A stretch of 64,000 nucleotides of DNA from Setaria digitata (lineage: Eukaryota > Nematoda > Chromadorea > Rhabditida > Setariidae): positions 62,001 through 126,000 of the forward strand of contig RCAB01000012.1 in NCBI GenBank assembly GCA_003640385.1, given 5' to 3'. Each line of letters opens with the position of its first letter. Position 1 is the first letter of the stretch. Both the position numbers and the translations under genes were made by a program. Below are positions 21,982-33,500 of the stretch, piece after piece. The notes below the pieces were generated by a model that was given only the letters and a program-made list of their open reading frames with translations, was not told the DNA's origin and did no database searches.

Positions 21982-24969
21982 CAGGAAACACCGGTCGGAT
22001 ACTGCATATCCAAAGTGGGTTGCACGTTGACTTTCAGGAAGAAGAATCTCACTTACTACCGATTCTTAGTAAATATTCACCCTCAAGAAATGAATGTAAT
22101 TTGATATTCAATGATCCATCAGTGGCATACCGAATAAATAAGGTGAATATGTGATATCGATGGTTTAGAACAACTGTGATTATTTTTATCTACTGAATAT
22201 TTGCTGTTTGCGTTTAATAATCAAATATTAAAGAGCACACCCTTACTAGGACTTATAAAAAATTCATTTCATTTTCACTTTCTGTTCTTTGATTCTTTCT
22301 TCCAAACACTATATTTAAACTTGCTATTGGACGGAGATTTAAGGGAAAAAATTCTTGAAGTATCAATGGAGATTTGAATCATTATGATTTTTTTTTGTGA
22401 TTATGAGATAGAACGCTATTTAATGGATATATTACATTGGATAATAAAAATGATTCATTTTAGAAGCCATTTATTGTTGAATCTGACAAAATAGACAGGA
22501 AGATTAGCACCTCGTGTGAGGACATCAAACAACGAGGGACATATCCAGAAAATTCTCGGAATGAAATTGAGAAAAACTTTCCAATTGCATTTGTTCGAGT
22601 TGTTTATAAGGCAAGTTAGTGAACAAATAAACAGGATCGAAAATCTCTTTCAAATGTAATAGCTCTCTTTTGTTGAAGTAAAGTTCCTACGTCTTTCCGT
22701 TTTCTTTATATTATTCGCCGTAGGAATGTTGTCAAAGAAATCAGCTTCATCAGATGTTTCAGGTTAAAATGTGACAGATTGAACAAAATTTGAGAGTCGC
22801 TTACGTATCATCAGAATTTATAGTAATGATTGTAGTAGTGATGTTCCAAAGATTCCTTAAAAAGTTTCCTTTTCTTTTATTTTGACTTCTATCGCTTGTC
22901 TTCCACTAAGGATTTTTTTGATCAAGGTTGATGTAAGAAATATAATTTAAATTCTTTTTAAATTTCTAATAAGGTTATATTTGGAATTCTAGGCTTATCA
23001 CATCCAGGAATTGCTATTCAATTTGATGTATACTCCACAGAATCTGTTTTGTTATGCACTGGACCGTAAATCGAGTTCTCTATTTCATCGACAAATGAAA
23101 AACTTGTCGAAATGTTTCTTAAATGTATTTCTAACCGAAAGCGAATACAATGTTGACAGCGCAGGCCATAATATGACGAGAAGTTATTTAGAATGTTTGA
23201 ATATTTTATGGAAGAAGCCTGCCTGGAAATATGCCATTCTGCTACAGGTATCTGATATCAGTAATAGAAATATAATCAATAGGGGTCAATAATCACTTTA
23301 TAGGTGTTTGGGATTTTGAAATTCAATGATCAAGTATTCTATCAGTTTAGTATACATTGCTGTATAATTCACTAGAATAAATATACGCAGTTTAGAAATG
23401 TTCTCTTGTCGATGCTGAAATAAACGATATCCTATTTACTAGTATTTGTTAAGAGAAAGGAGAAACTCGTTTCTTTCTAAGATACCAAATATTCAGCCTA
23501 ATTAAGAGCATTTGAAACTTTACATTTCTCGTAAAGAGTTGAAATGATGTCCAAAATATTCTAGAATGATGATATTCCATTAAAAAATAATTATGAAATG
23601 GTACAAATACTGGACGCACTTAATGGAAGTAATATTATCAATGTTGGAAGACCTTATCTCCATCGTTTACCCAAAAATGCCAATTGGAGTTATGCCGCTC
23701 TGAATCTTTATAAAAGTTGGTAGAAATGAAATCTTAGTGAACTTTATATTAAAATGTTTGAATTTAAGACAATGCTTCGAAGCTCTTGTTCATATGTAAG
23801 AGCGTGGTAACGTTGCAAATCTGACCCGTTCACTCTTAATACGTCAGGTATAATTGTTTTTAACTAACCTCTTGCGTATAGTTATTGTAATAAACCGCAC
23901 TATAATGAATTATTTGTTGCTGCCGTTCTTTCAATACTATACATAAATTCACTTTCAGATTCAACAAGAAATAGACCTGATATTCTGCTGCAAATAGCCA
24001 AGGGAAGTTCTTCTGTTACATTGTCGCGAAGTTTCGTAGAATTTATGCTGGGAAGTCTGAATTTAACAATTCTGATTGAGATGTTTGATTCGAAGCCATA
24101 TGGGACTGATGAAATGCTCTTTCACAGCTTGCATTCCGATGATTACCTAGGTAAACTAGACATCATTCTGTAAATAAAAGAAAAGAAATGAAATATGAAA
24201 ATATTTGAAATAGTGCTTTTCTACTTAAAAAAACTCTTGAAAATGTTTGCTTCTATCAAGACACATTCTGATGACTTAGAGTACATTATTAAGTTTCTGA
24301 AATGTATTACCGAATTGCATTTAATTATTGCTGCAGATGCTCCCGGTGGGTTCACAAGGAAATGCATTGATAAACAAAGTGGTTTTATCACCAGGTTTCA
24401 ACTTCTGATTTTTATATCTAAACTGATAAGAATAACCACTGGATGTGCCGCAGAAACGGCTCCTTCGTAAGACAATATCGAAGTGCTTTTGTAACGCCTT
24501 ACATTTATTGTACTGCAATTTTTTCTCCTTTCCACTCCAGAAGATGCATGTCTGAACTCAATCAATAAGGAATCATTGTTAAACAATGTTTAGGGGACAA
24601 TGTGACGTCTGATACTGTCAACTGAGTTAATTAACAATCACGTATTATTACTGATAAGATTGTTTGTTTCACAGGTATGCTGTGTGGATGTGGTCAAATC
24701 GACCATGTAGAAGTGGCAAGTTCCGACATAGTGTTTGTATATTTGGTGTAGCTGACTTGATTCACCTGTGTGAGGTGCGAGAATTATTCGCGAACAAAAT
24801 GATATCTGAAAGTGATTACGGAGCAATTGTTTGCTGGGCGAGATACTTTACTGAGCGAGTCTCAACTAATCCAACAATTGATCTTAAGACATATAGAGAA
24901 AGTCAGGTAGTACGATTTAACAGTAACAAAGCTATGTGGCGCAAGAACATGTCATTGTTCAAATGCTAA
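21982..24969 (+). CDS. Core-2/I-branching family glycosyltransferase (GT14), downstream tandem copy (5' end incomplete)
   Basis: Paralogue of the gene at 15466-17843, with the same enzyme family and the same predicted Golgi role. Exons 21982-22142, 22464-22610, 22993-23247, 23565-23715, 23959-24150, 24337-24394 and 24675-24969 (TAA) are phase-consistent. Matching blocks: FPIAFVRVVYKAYHIQELL, PQNLFCYALDRKSSSLF, DSAGHNMTRSYLECL, WKYAILLQNDDIPLKNNYEM, QIAKGSSSVTLSRSFVEF, DEMLFHSLHSDDYL, DAPGGFTRKC, and the C-terminal VWMWSNRPCRSGKFRHSVCI. The intron after 22610 has a GC donor at the same place as in the paralogue. The tail lacks the CSCC ending of copy 1. I could not fix the first exon or signal anchor; the region from 21733 is a candidate. 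Divergence between the copies is substantial, so the duplication is not recent. Confidence 0.88.
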
Positions 24970-26766
24970 TCGAAACATTTTTGGGATTATATTGACCAAA
25001 ATTTAGTTTGAGGAGAAGTTTGAAGGTGATAACGGCACAAAAAAAGTGTCGAACGAAAGCCAATTAGGATGACCATTTTAAATTAACAAAGGATCAATAA
25101 TTTTCACCTATAAAAGCAAAATATCGGCTGCTCATTGGTCAGATGACAAAATCAATAGCTCATTATAAATGATTAGAGAAATCAGCTTCTTAATAACTTT
25201 GTCATTGATGAGTTCAGATTAAATGTTCACGAAGACGACATAAACATCAGTTTTAAAATCCATTATTCATGTTTCTGGGTGGAATAATGAATCTCTCTCT
25301 GTATGAGAGGATAAAAAACGAAAAGAAATGCGCGGAAACTGGTCCATTTCTTCCATCGTTTGTTGGAATGTTTGACACTGTTACAAGAGTGAATATTTGC
25401 TGATCCCCTTTCTGCACTGACTTCCGCAATTCCGTCGTTGTCCATTTTCTTTCCAAAATAGAGTTTTAGAAAAGTGTTAGAACAAATTTTTTCTTCCATA
25501 CATAAAAGTTTGCAGCATGCTTATCAAGAACGCGTAGCTCTACAGATGTATTTAAAACAGTGAACAAACTGCAGAAACTATCACTTTGCGACAGATCGTC
25601 TACATTATTCAATTTTATGGTAAAACTGAAACTGAAAAGTGAAACAAGAAAGAGCTGAGGTGAGAGAATTAATAGTTTAGGAAACATAATTGAAAAATGA
25701 AAAGTTACTGAAAGAATCTGTGGGCAGTTGTTATCTGTTATGCATGAGCAATCACACGAAAAGCATTAACAATGAGATTTTATCAGTTATTAATAGCGAC
25801 TATATCTACACCTGTAACTGTATCCATCAAAATTATCAATAACTTAGTCAGCCCCTTTATCTGCAAAGCTACGGGCTCTTCATAACCTCTACTTCTTTAC
25901 TTTTTTTTTTGCCATTCGGTTTTTCCTTTCATGAACTTTCCACCAACCCTGGCAACCTTTCCTTTATTCTCACTTAGGCAATTCTGCTTGCTGTTTATTC
26001 ATTTCTTCGAAAGTGTTTGTGTCTACTTTTTCTCCTTAGTTTTAAATCCCTCTCTATTCTGATACTTCTGCTGAACAGTTTGTTTAAAAAATTCAGTGAT
26101 CAAATTGCTTAACTGGAGCACCCTCTCACGACAGTATTGTTGAGAACAAGCCTGATCCATGCTGGAATGGTAAAAGCGAAACGGTCCCGAAGATTCGCAC
26201 ACTGCTCACAATTCTACACTGGCAGCAAAATTATTCACAACAGGAATTCACTGCAACTTGTTTGCGGGCTATCATCTCTCTATGAATAATCAAACCTGTT
26301 TTTTCAGAGGTTCCGGACATTCAATAAAGAATTCAGTAAAGAAAGATACCAAAGTGAAAAAAGAATCTCTTGGTTTCTATTCCAAAAACTTTTATGATTA
26401 TCATTCCAACTTCAGAAAAATTCATGACGCGCCCTATCTGTTTCCTGAATCGTTCTTCAGCAAAATTCAGAAAAGCCTAATTATCACATCTTGTCGATAA
26501 ATGAAAAAGCTCGAAATGAGATAAACTAGCATCAGTGAGTAAGTTTTTTTGTACCATATGTTTAGAAAAGGAAAAGATAACACAAAGACCTTTAAACAAC
26601 TAAGTTCTCCTCATAAACATATATTACAGTGAAAAAGTTCCTTGTAATTCAAGTTATTCAAGCCTTTTTTTTTGCTCAAAATACTACGCGTAACAATAAA
26701 ATTTCATTTAGCATCAAAATATGGTATAAAAATAAAGAAGGCTGATAACTGAAAACAGAGGACTAT

Positions 26767-26847
26767 AGTGAATAATACAGATGAAATTATGAGAAATAAT
26801 GCAGATAATACAGATACAGTGAATAATACAAATGAAATTATGAGAAA
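26767..26847. repeat. Direct duplication, 51-base period
   Basis: AGTGAATAATACAGATGAAA and ten more bases at 26767-26796 recur at 26818-26847 with one mismatch. The DNA between them is also rich in AATACAGAT words. Confidence 0.8.
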
Positions 26848-27288
26848 CTGAAGAAAAATATCAAACCGTTTTGGTTATATAACTAAATAACAGTTGCTTA
26901 AAATTTGAAGCCGTTAGATTTTGACCAATTGAGCCATCAACATAAAAAAAAAAGCCGTAACTATGTCTCAGCAGCTTACACCAAGTTGCAATTTCGGAAG
27001 TTTAAACGTGGTCTCCGACATGTTACAAATATGCAATGTGATCTAAATCGCACCACGATCAAATTAAAAGTGACTGAAATATTATGTAAAAAAAAGGAAA
27101 CAGAGGTGGAGAAAATTTAGTAATGAGATCAAAACATTTCTATTTTTCCATTTAAAAGATTCAAATCCTAAGTTTGCTACTTCACAATGCTGAAAATAGT
27201 TGGTTTTCTCGTAAATCCATCTAGAATGATCTCACAGGAAAGATGAATGACTTCTTAAACTCTTCTTTTCCCAAACTGAATTATTTAG

Positions 27289-27380
27289 TAAGTGAGATAA
27301 ATCGAATATATTAAAGCTTTAATCTTTTCATAAATTTAATAAGTGAAATAAATCGAATACATTAAGGATTTAATGTTTTC
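27289..27380. repeat. Direct duplication, 51-base period (second, different unit)
   Basis: TAAGTGAGATAAATCGAATA and the following bases at 27289 recur at 27340 with a few substitutions. It lies just downstream of the POLE3 stop codon on the opposite strand. Confidence 0.75.
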
Positions 27381-27433
27381 TTATCAAGAAGCAATCGCAA
27401 GACAAAATGAGCTATCAAAAACAAAAAGTTCTG

Positions 27434-28335
27434 TCAATCCTGTCCATTTCCTTCACTTTCATGTTCCATAACAACATCTAACAGCATTTTTTTTGATTCA
27501 GGTTCTTCTGCGAAGTTGGTGATACCGGAAGCAGAAACCCGACTTCTCTGTGAAACATTTTTTAAAATCTCTACCACAGCTGGATCATTATTCTGCACAC
27601 GTTCTGCTTTTCGCTTTTTTGCTTCCTCATTTCTTTGCTGTTTATTGGCTTTCCATATCTCTACTGCTTCCCTTACCTGAACTATATAAATTAACCCATG
27701 CACCAGAAAGACTGAACTTAATTTTAATGCTTTAACCAGTTCTCTGACTTGCAACTCAGCCAGGAACGGATATACAATGGGCAACAAAAAATTTTTGAAA
27801 ATCCAAACTCGAAGAAAATGGGAGTCAAACAACAACTCGCATCTACTTTTCCACTTGTGAATTTCTCCTTTCCAGTAACCTGAAGCACAAGTCCTACCTC
27901 AACGTATTTTCTTTTTTTCTTTTTTTGTATTCTAGAATACTATTAAACTCCAAAAATACCGGTTTTTCCAACTCTTCGCATTCCAAAACTCGCACAGCAT
28001 TAAGCACATCTACAGCAGTAACTGTTTTGCGTTTGTTAGACACTGCACATTCTTGGGCATACGTTGCAGCATGCAAAATAAAAACTGCTGCGGCACGTGC
28101 AACCGCTGTTCGCGCATCCTGTATTAATTACTAGTAAGCGCCACTGTTCACATTAAACAAACAAATTCACAACAAATGTAATGTTAATAAGAGGTATGAA
28201 ACGCTTTATTTTTGCAGTATGGTCACAAAAACTAACTTTAGAAATGATAACACCTGGTGGCAAAGCTTCTTTCACTAAACGACCAATCACAGTTTGAGGT
28301 AGTCGTAAATCTTCAGCCACATCTCCGTCTGTCAT
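27434..28335 (-). CDS. pole3: DNA polymerase epsilon subunit 3 / CHRAC-17 homologue (histone-fold protein)
   Basis: Small histone-fold subunit that pairs with POLE4 in DNA polymerase epsilon and, in other animals, with CHRAC-15 in a chromatin remodeller; nuclear. Three phase-0 exons: 28335-28237 (33 codons), 28118-27960 (53) and 27676-27434 (80 plus stop), total 166 residues against about 150 in mammals. The N-terminus, DLRLPQTVIGRLVKEALPPG, is the characteristic first histone-fold helix. Next come DARTAVARAAAVFILHAATY and KRKTVTAVDVLNAVRVLE (second and third helices). The tail (AVEIWKANKQQRNEEAKKRK) is Lys/Glu-rich as in the family but without a long polyacidic end. I chose the donor GTATTT after the KP codons because it is in phase with the acceptor TTCAG and restores the conserved helix; reading on past it meets a stop. 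Confidence 0.93.
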
Positions 28336-29883
28336 TTCCCTGACAAAATTTTAAAAAAATTTACCTTTCTGATGTAAGCCAACCATAACGTGCAGCATCA
28401 TCACAATATACTACATATAAAAGCAATAAAGATATACGTTAATTAATTAACAAAGTAGAAAAGTCCAGGAACTATTTGAGAAATGTAAAATTAGACATAC
28501 TACTTACGTAGCTCTCATCATGCTAAAAATGACAACAACCGTAAACTGTGTGCATTTCAAGAATGCATTTCAGAAACATTAACCGAGAACTTCTCTTCTC
28601 TTCATTCCAAATGAAATTTTAAAAGGGGAAAAAGATATTTCCCTACCTTACTTCGCTGACTTCCTCAATCCTAAACAAAACAGTCCAATCCCCTCTTGTA
28701 CCTCTCCCCTCTACTCCACCTAAAAAAATGAAGAGGAAAACTATGCATGGTGAATTTTAAGGCTGCAAAAATTCGTGTTTGCAGAATTCGTACCTCATGA
28801 AAAAGATATATCCTACCTTTACCTTCTTTTGTGTAAGATGGCCTTTGAAGAGTGGGAGTGGAAATTTTTACGGTTCATACGTTACTACCTTTTTGAAGTG
28901 AAATTTGAATAATTTAAGGAATGATGGATTATTTGAACTGAAACTTCAGTTTTCTGGAACACAGTTGAACGGACGAATGAAGATTTGCTTCTAATTTTGT
29001 TCAGTAAATTATGCAAAATCTTTTTACTCTAAACAAATATTTTACTTGTAAATTTTGGAATTCAGAAAAGAGATGAATTTGCCCATTCATATCTGTGATA
29101 TTCTCCCCTTACATTTGTCACTTTGAGATGAAATTGAAAGCATTTATCTTTTTTAGCTACAATTTTTGATAAACATTTTTTTGGTTTAGTGGAAAATCCT
29201 GTCTGAAATAAAATGCTTAAAAAGCCTAAACATCAAACAAACTTAATATACTGTACTGCGACGGCTTGCAGTATCAAACAAGTTTAATAAAAATATTGTT
29301 AATAAATATCAAACAACTTTGTTCATTCTTCGTTAATCAGCTGTTTTTTTTACTAGACCTGAAGTATTAGTAGATCTTTTCTCGAGACTATTTTTTATTC
29401 TTATATATTCTTCAATTATATTATTGCAGCTTTTTTTTCCAAAAAAACGTGCCTTTTCTCGAAACAACGACAATAAAGATTTGTCACCGTTATTGAGCTG
29501 ATTGCCAACTCTAATTAACTTGTCGGCAATGAAAATTTGCCACTGTTGATTAAATATAAGAAGGAGCGAAGCTAATAATTTACTGTTTCACTGATTCACT
29601 TATTTTCAAAATTATCCCTACATGCTTAGTTCAGTGGTCGTAGTGAAGTAATTAATTGGAAGATGGATAACGGCTGATATCCATAGGACAATCATTAGAT
29701 TCTCGTAGGATGCTGTCCCAAAAGTTCCGGTTGTTGATAACTAAATTTTTTCGTTTATTTATCTACATTTATCACTAAGAATAAACTTGTTCATTTATTT
29801 GCATTAATTTCTGTACCCTGTGTAATTAATAAGAAAAGATAATGAACAGAAATCAGTGACTGTAATGGATACCCAGTTCGTGC
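28336..29883. other. Intergenic, upstream of POLE3
   Basis: AT-rich, with no supported exon or RNA gene. It contains the POLE3 promoter side and the 3' flank of the small minus-strand gene at 29884. Confidence 0.5.
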
Positions 29884-30224
29884 TCAGGATTTCAATTCTT
29901 CTGGAATATAATCCAGAATGTAGACCGTTTTCAAGTTTACAGGAAACTTCTGGATAGTTAAAGAGAACATGTCATCCAGCTTAATTATCAAAATGTCTAT
30001 TTCAAGGGAAATGCGATACTTCTTGCAGCAATGCTTTGCTTTTATCTGACTTAATTTCCTGACAAAAAACATTTTCCAAACAATGAATATTAGTGGATAG
30101 GACGACGGATATTGATCAGGATGAAGGTAAACTAAAGAGCGTGGAAGGGTCGGTACAAGATCGAATACTGACGACAAATGTAGATTAAACCGGTTATTAT
30201 TGCGGAGGCGAGTGCTCGTTCCAT
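29884..30224 (-). CDS. Putative small membrane protein, unknown function (76 aa, two exons)
   Basis: I do not recognise this protein. The model is two exons: 30224-30169 (ATG, donor GTATTC, phase 2) and 30058-29884 (acceptor TTTGTCAG, stop TGA). The product opens MERALASAIITGLIYICRQ, a good signal anchor or single membrane segment. A basic, Cys-containing stretch follows (IKAKHCCKKYRISLE), then alternating hydrophobic segments (IDILIIKLDDMF, LKTVYILDYIPEELKS). The two phases match and the 110-base intron is a normal size for this genome. Its start lies 363 bases from the divergent secreted-protein gene at 30588, so they may share a control region. Without a homologue a chance ORF cannot be excluded. 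Confidence 0.4.
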
Positions 30225-30587
30225 CCCATCTAGTTCGTTAAGTTTCAGTTCATTCGATCTGATCCAATCTGATCAGGCTCTTCTAATTTTTCCGTCCATT
30301 TCAATCCGGTTTTTTTTTTCAATTTTTCATCCAGCTTGATTTGATTCCCTCACCACCTTCCTTAACCTCTATTCAAACGTCCACTCTATGTCATACATCT
30401 ACTGACCACTAATCATGCCACCACCAATCGATGGTATACGATTTTCTGAGTGTACCAACAAGCTTAAGCCTATTCACACCTCATTACAGATGCTTAAATC
30501 AGCCTAATCGTGTCAAATCGCATTATCAATCATTTTCCCATCTATTCCTCATGTGAAGTGCCGAATAGTATCGATTTCTGCCTGCAA

Positions 30588-33500
30588 ATGTATTCAGTAC
30601 TGATATTCATTACACTTCTGACAGGACAAATTACTGGACAATATGGCGAACTAGCGTCGTTGATCGGTGGTTCACTAGCACCGGGCATTCTGGGTAATGT
30701 TCCCGGTGTTTCAGGTCTTCTTGGCAATATTGCAACATGTTAGTTCGAATGATCGGAATCTTTGATTGCTTGGTCATTTTATTTTCTTTCTGATAAACAT
30801 TTTTGAAGATTTTAATTCCAACAAATATTTCGAATTCAAATAAGAGTCGCATTTTGACCGAAATCCACATTTTATGTCGACAATGGACAAGAGATGTTGA
30901 GTGATGGTGAAACATTTATAAATAGAATGAGATATAGGTGAAATATCAGGAAATTAGCTTCTTCATTTCAGTGTACCAGATTGCCCAAGGTGCATTGCAG
31001 TTAACGGGTACAGGTGTTGGCATCTTGAATCAAGCGTCAGAAGGAAAATGGTTCAACACAATGCTCGAAGAGACTAGAAATGTAAGCTTGTTTGTTTTAT
31101 TGCTGTCTCAACAATAATAATAATTACGCTCCATGTCTATCACATCTGATGCCATCATTTGTCATTTCTCAACGAATTTTTAGGAATTTCTTATGTAGGC
31201 ACTAATAATTTGTGGTTTGCGTTGAAATGAAATATAATTGAATGTCTAAAATTATCGCCTAGAAGAATTTGAATAGGATATTAGGTTAAAAACATTAAGT
31301 ATCTCTAATTTTTGACTAATCAATGCAAGGAGATTTCCCTTTTATTGTTATTTGTTTTCTGTTTAATTTTAAACGAATTCGTAAATTCAATTCTTTTGAG
31401 ATTATAACATGTATATGATAAGGGAAATGATGTGCTTGACACTCCCATTATATCACCAGTAATATGAATATCTGTCTGAAAAAATTAACCAAAAAAAGCC
31501 CACTTATATCTTTAAAACATGCTTTTAAAAAAAAAATCCATTAAGGAGGAAAAATCCGTTTTGCTTACGATTTCATGAAAATGCAATTAACTGGTATTAC
31601 TTCATTTAATTTTCCTTTTTTTTTTTTTTTCTTTTTAAAATAACTCATAGAGAGAATTTTTTTCTTTTGAGACTGTTCTTCTTGTATAAAAATGAAACTT
31701 GATATTAGTTCAGTTCGTCGTGAGACAGAGCGTATATTTTATCTTGTATATTTTTTGTTTTTGCTGGAATTAGTACGAAAGGTACGTTATAGGGGTTAAT
31801 ATTTATGACTTTTATATATTGATGAGTGTTATACTTTTTTTAAATTTTTCTATTTTTTTTTTTCTTTATTTATTTCTTTAGGTATGTATTTTTTTTTTTT
31901 TTTTTTCTTTCTTATAAGGATTTTTTATGGTAAGGTTAGTTCTTATGAGTGTGGTTTTGATAGTGTTAAGAAATCTCATTGTGGTTTTAGTTTGGTTTTT
32001 TTTTCTATTATTGTTATGTTTATTATTTTTGAGTTGGAGGTTTTTATTTTTATTATTTTAGTTCAGTCTGATTATATTTAGGGATTGACGTTTTATTCAA
32101 TTTTTAGTTTAAAAAAAATACTAAATTTTTACAACTGTTGGTTATTTTTATCGATAACAGATCCAAATGGAGTTGACCGGTAAATTGCTATAGCAGAAAT
32201 GAATTTTTTCCATTTTAGGCTAATCGAGAATTTCAAGAACGAAGGCTAAGTGGTATGTATTCCTTTCGCCGCAGTTTTCATTTGTATTCTTTTTTTTTTT
32301 CTGTTAATTTTTCTTTTAAATTTTTAAAACTACTTGATTTCGTCACAGAAAAAAAAAATTAACAATGCAGTTTACTGCAAAACGCGAACTAATGACTCTC
32401 TTGTCCTCTCCAAGACGTAAAACAGTACTACTAAAAAGATCTAGATAACTACAAACTTAATTACTTATTAAACATCAGCTAATTAGGAAGACGATGTGGC
32501 GTAATCTCTCGCTTAATACACGTACCATTTGAAATGCATATTTCAGCACTTTGTTTGCAATATCTCTGAATCACATCCAAACCTATTTTCACTTTCTCAA
32601 TTATGTGAGTAATATTTGCAGTAATTAATTGATATTAGTGAAAGGAAATACTGAACAGTGATTTACTGACAACATTTGTAGTAATAAAACTGTTTCATCT
32701 GTTTAGAAGATGAAAGAATTAAAAAGTAACAGAAAACAAAGAGAGAGGGAAGGAAAGGATACACTGCTGCTGGGTTATACCTGCAATTTAATATTGTAAT
32801 CGTATTGAGTCAATTTCAAAGACTGTTCAACTTAGGACTCGAAGAAAGACATGGAATTATTAATTAAAAAAGAAACTTATTCTGAAAATGACTTAAAACT
32901 CGAACGGAGTGAGTAAATATGCTTTAGCTAAAAAAATAAATTTAAAATCATAAATTAATCTTTAATTGTATAATGGGTTCTAATTTTGCACTATTTGTAG
33001 ACAGAAATGAGTAAAATATTTCCAGGAAATGGGTTAGAACCGGATTATTCTCCGTTTGGCATTAATTTTCCTGCACCATCATCTAGTGATTACGATCATG
33101 AAGAATTCGTAAAACTAGAAGGTCTTATTCCAATCAATGCTCACAATATCTCAAATGAAAGAAGCATTACAACCACTAAACCACCAATTACTCTGTTTCC
33201 AGAAGAAGTACGTTACGAGATACATGAAATTTCTAAAAAGTAACTGTTAGTGACCAATGAAGATCGATTGACAATCCGTCTGTAGGTTACATTTGGTACC
33301 TACATTCAGAATTGCTGCATAACTGACAGTGCAGTATCACTGATAATCTAGTAACCATTGTTACGGCATGCATCTTTTTATCCCGAAACCTAATTTTTCA
33401 CTTTGTCCAAGTATTCCCTTTGATACACACCATTCAAAACTTCTACCACTAATTACTTATCATATGTAGTGGAAAATTTAGCTCGACACTATTTGCTTTT

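Larger units (their letters stand above)
24970..27433. other. Intergenic between the GT14 pair and POLE3
   Basis: No gene I can support. A minus-strand frame (25687-25466) opens with a hydrophobic stretch, MFPKLLILSPQLFLVSLFSF, and overlapping minus frames continue to 25253, but no consistent exon chain emerged. Two separate 51-base-period duplications lie at 26767-26847 and 27289-27380. Confidence 0.45.

Noticed and set aside
25253..25687. Minus-strand frames, one with a signal-like N-terminus
   Set aside because: I tried to chain them but no donor and acceptor pair gave a consistent product; kept only as a note in the intergenic entry.
26905..27120. Lys-rich plus-strand frame
   Set aside because: It has no ATG at the start, no splice context, and a composition set by A-rich DNA.
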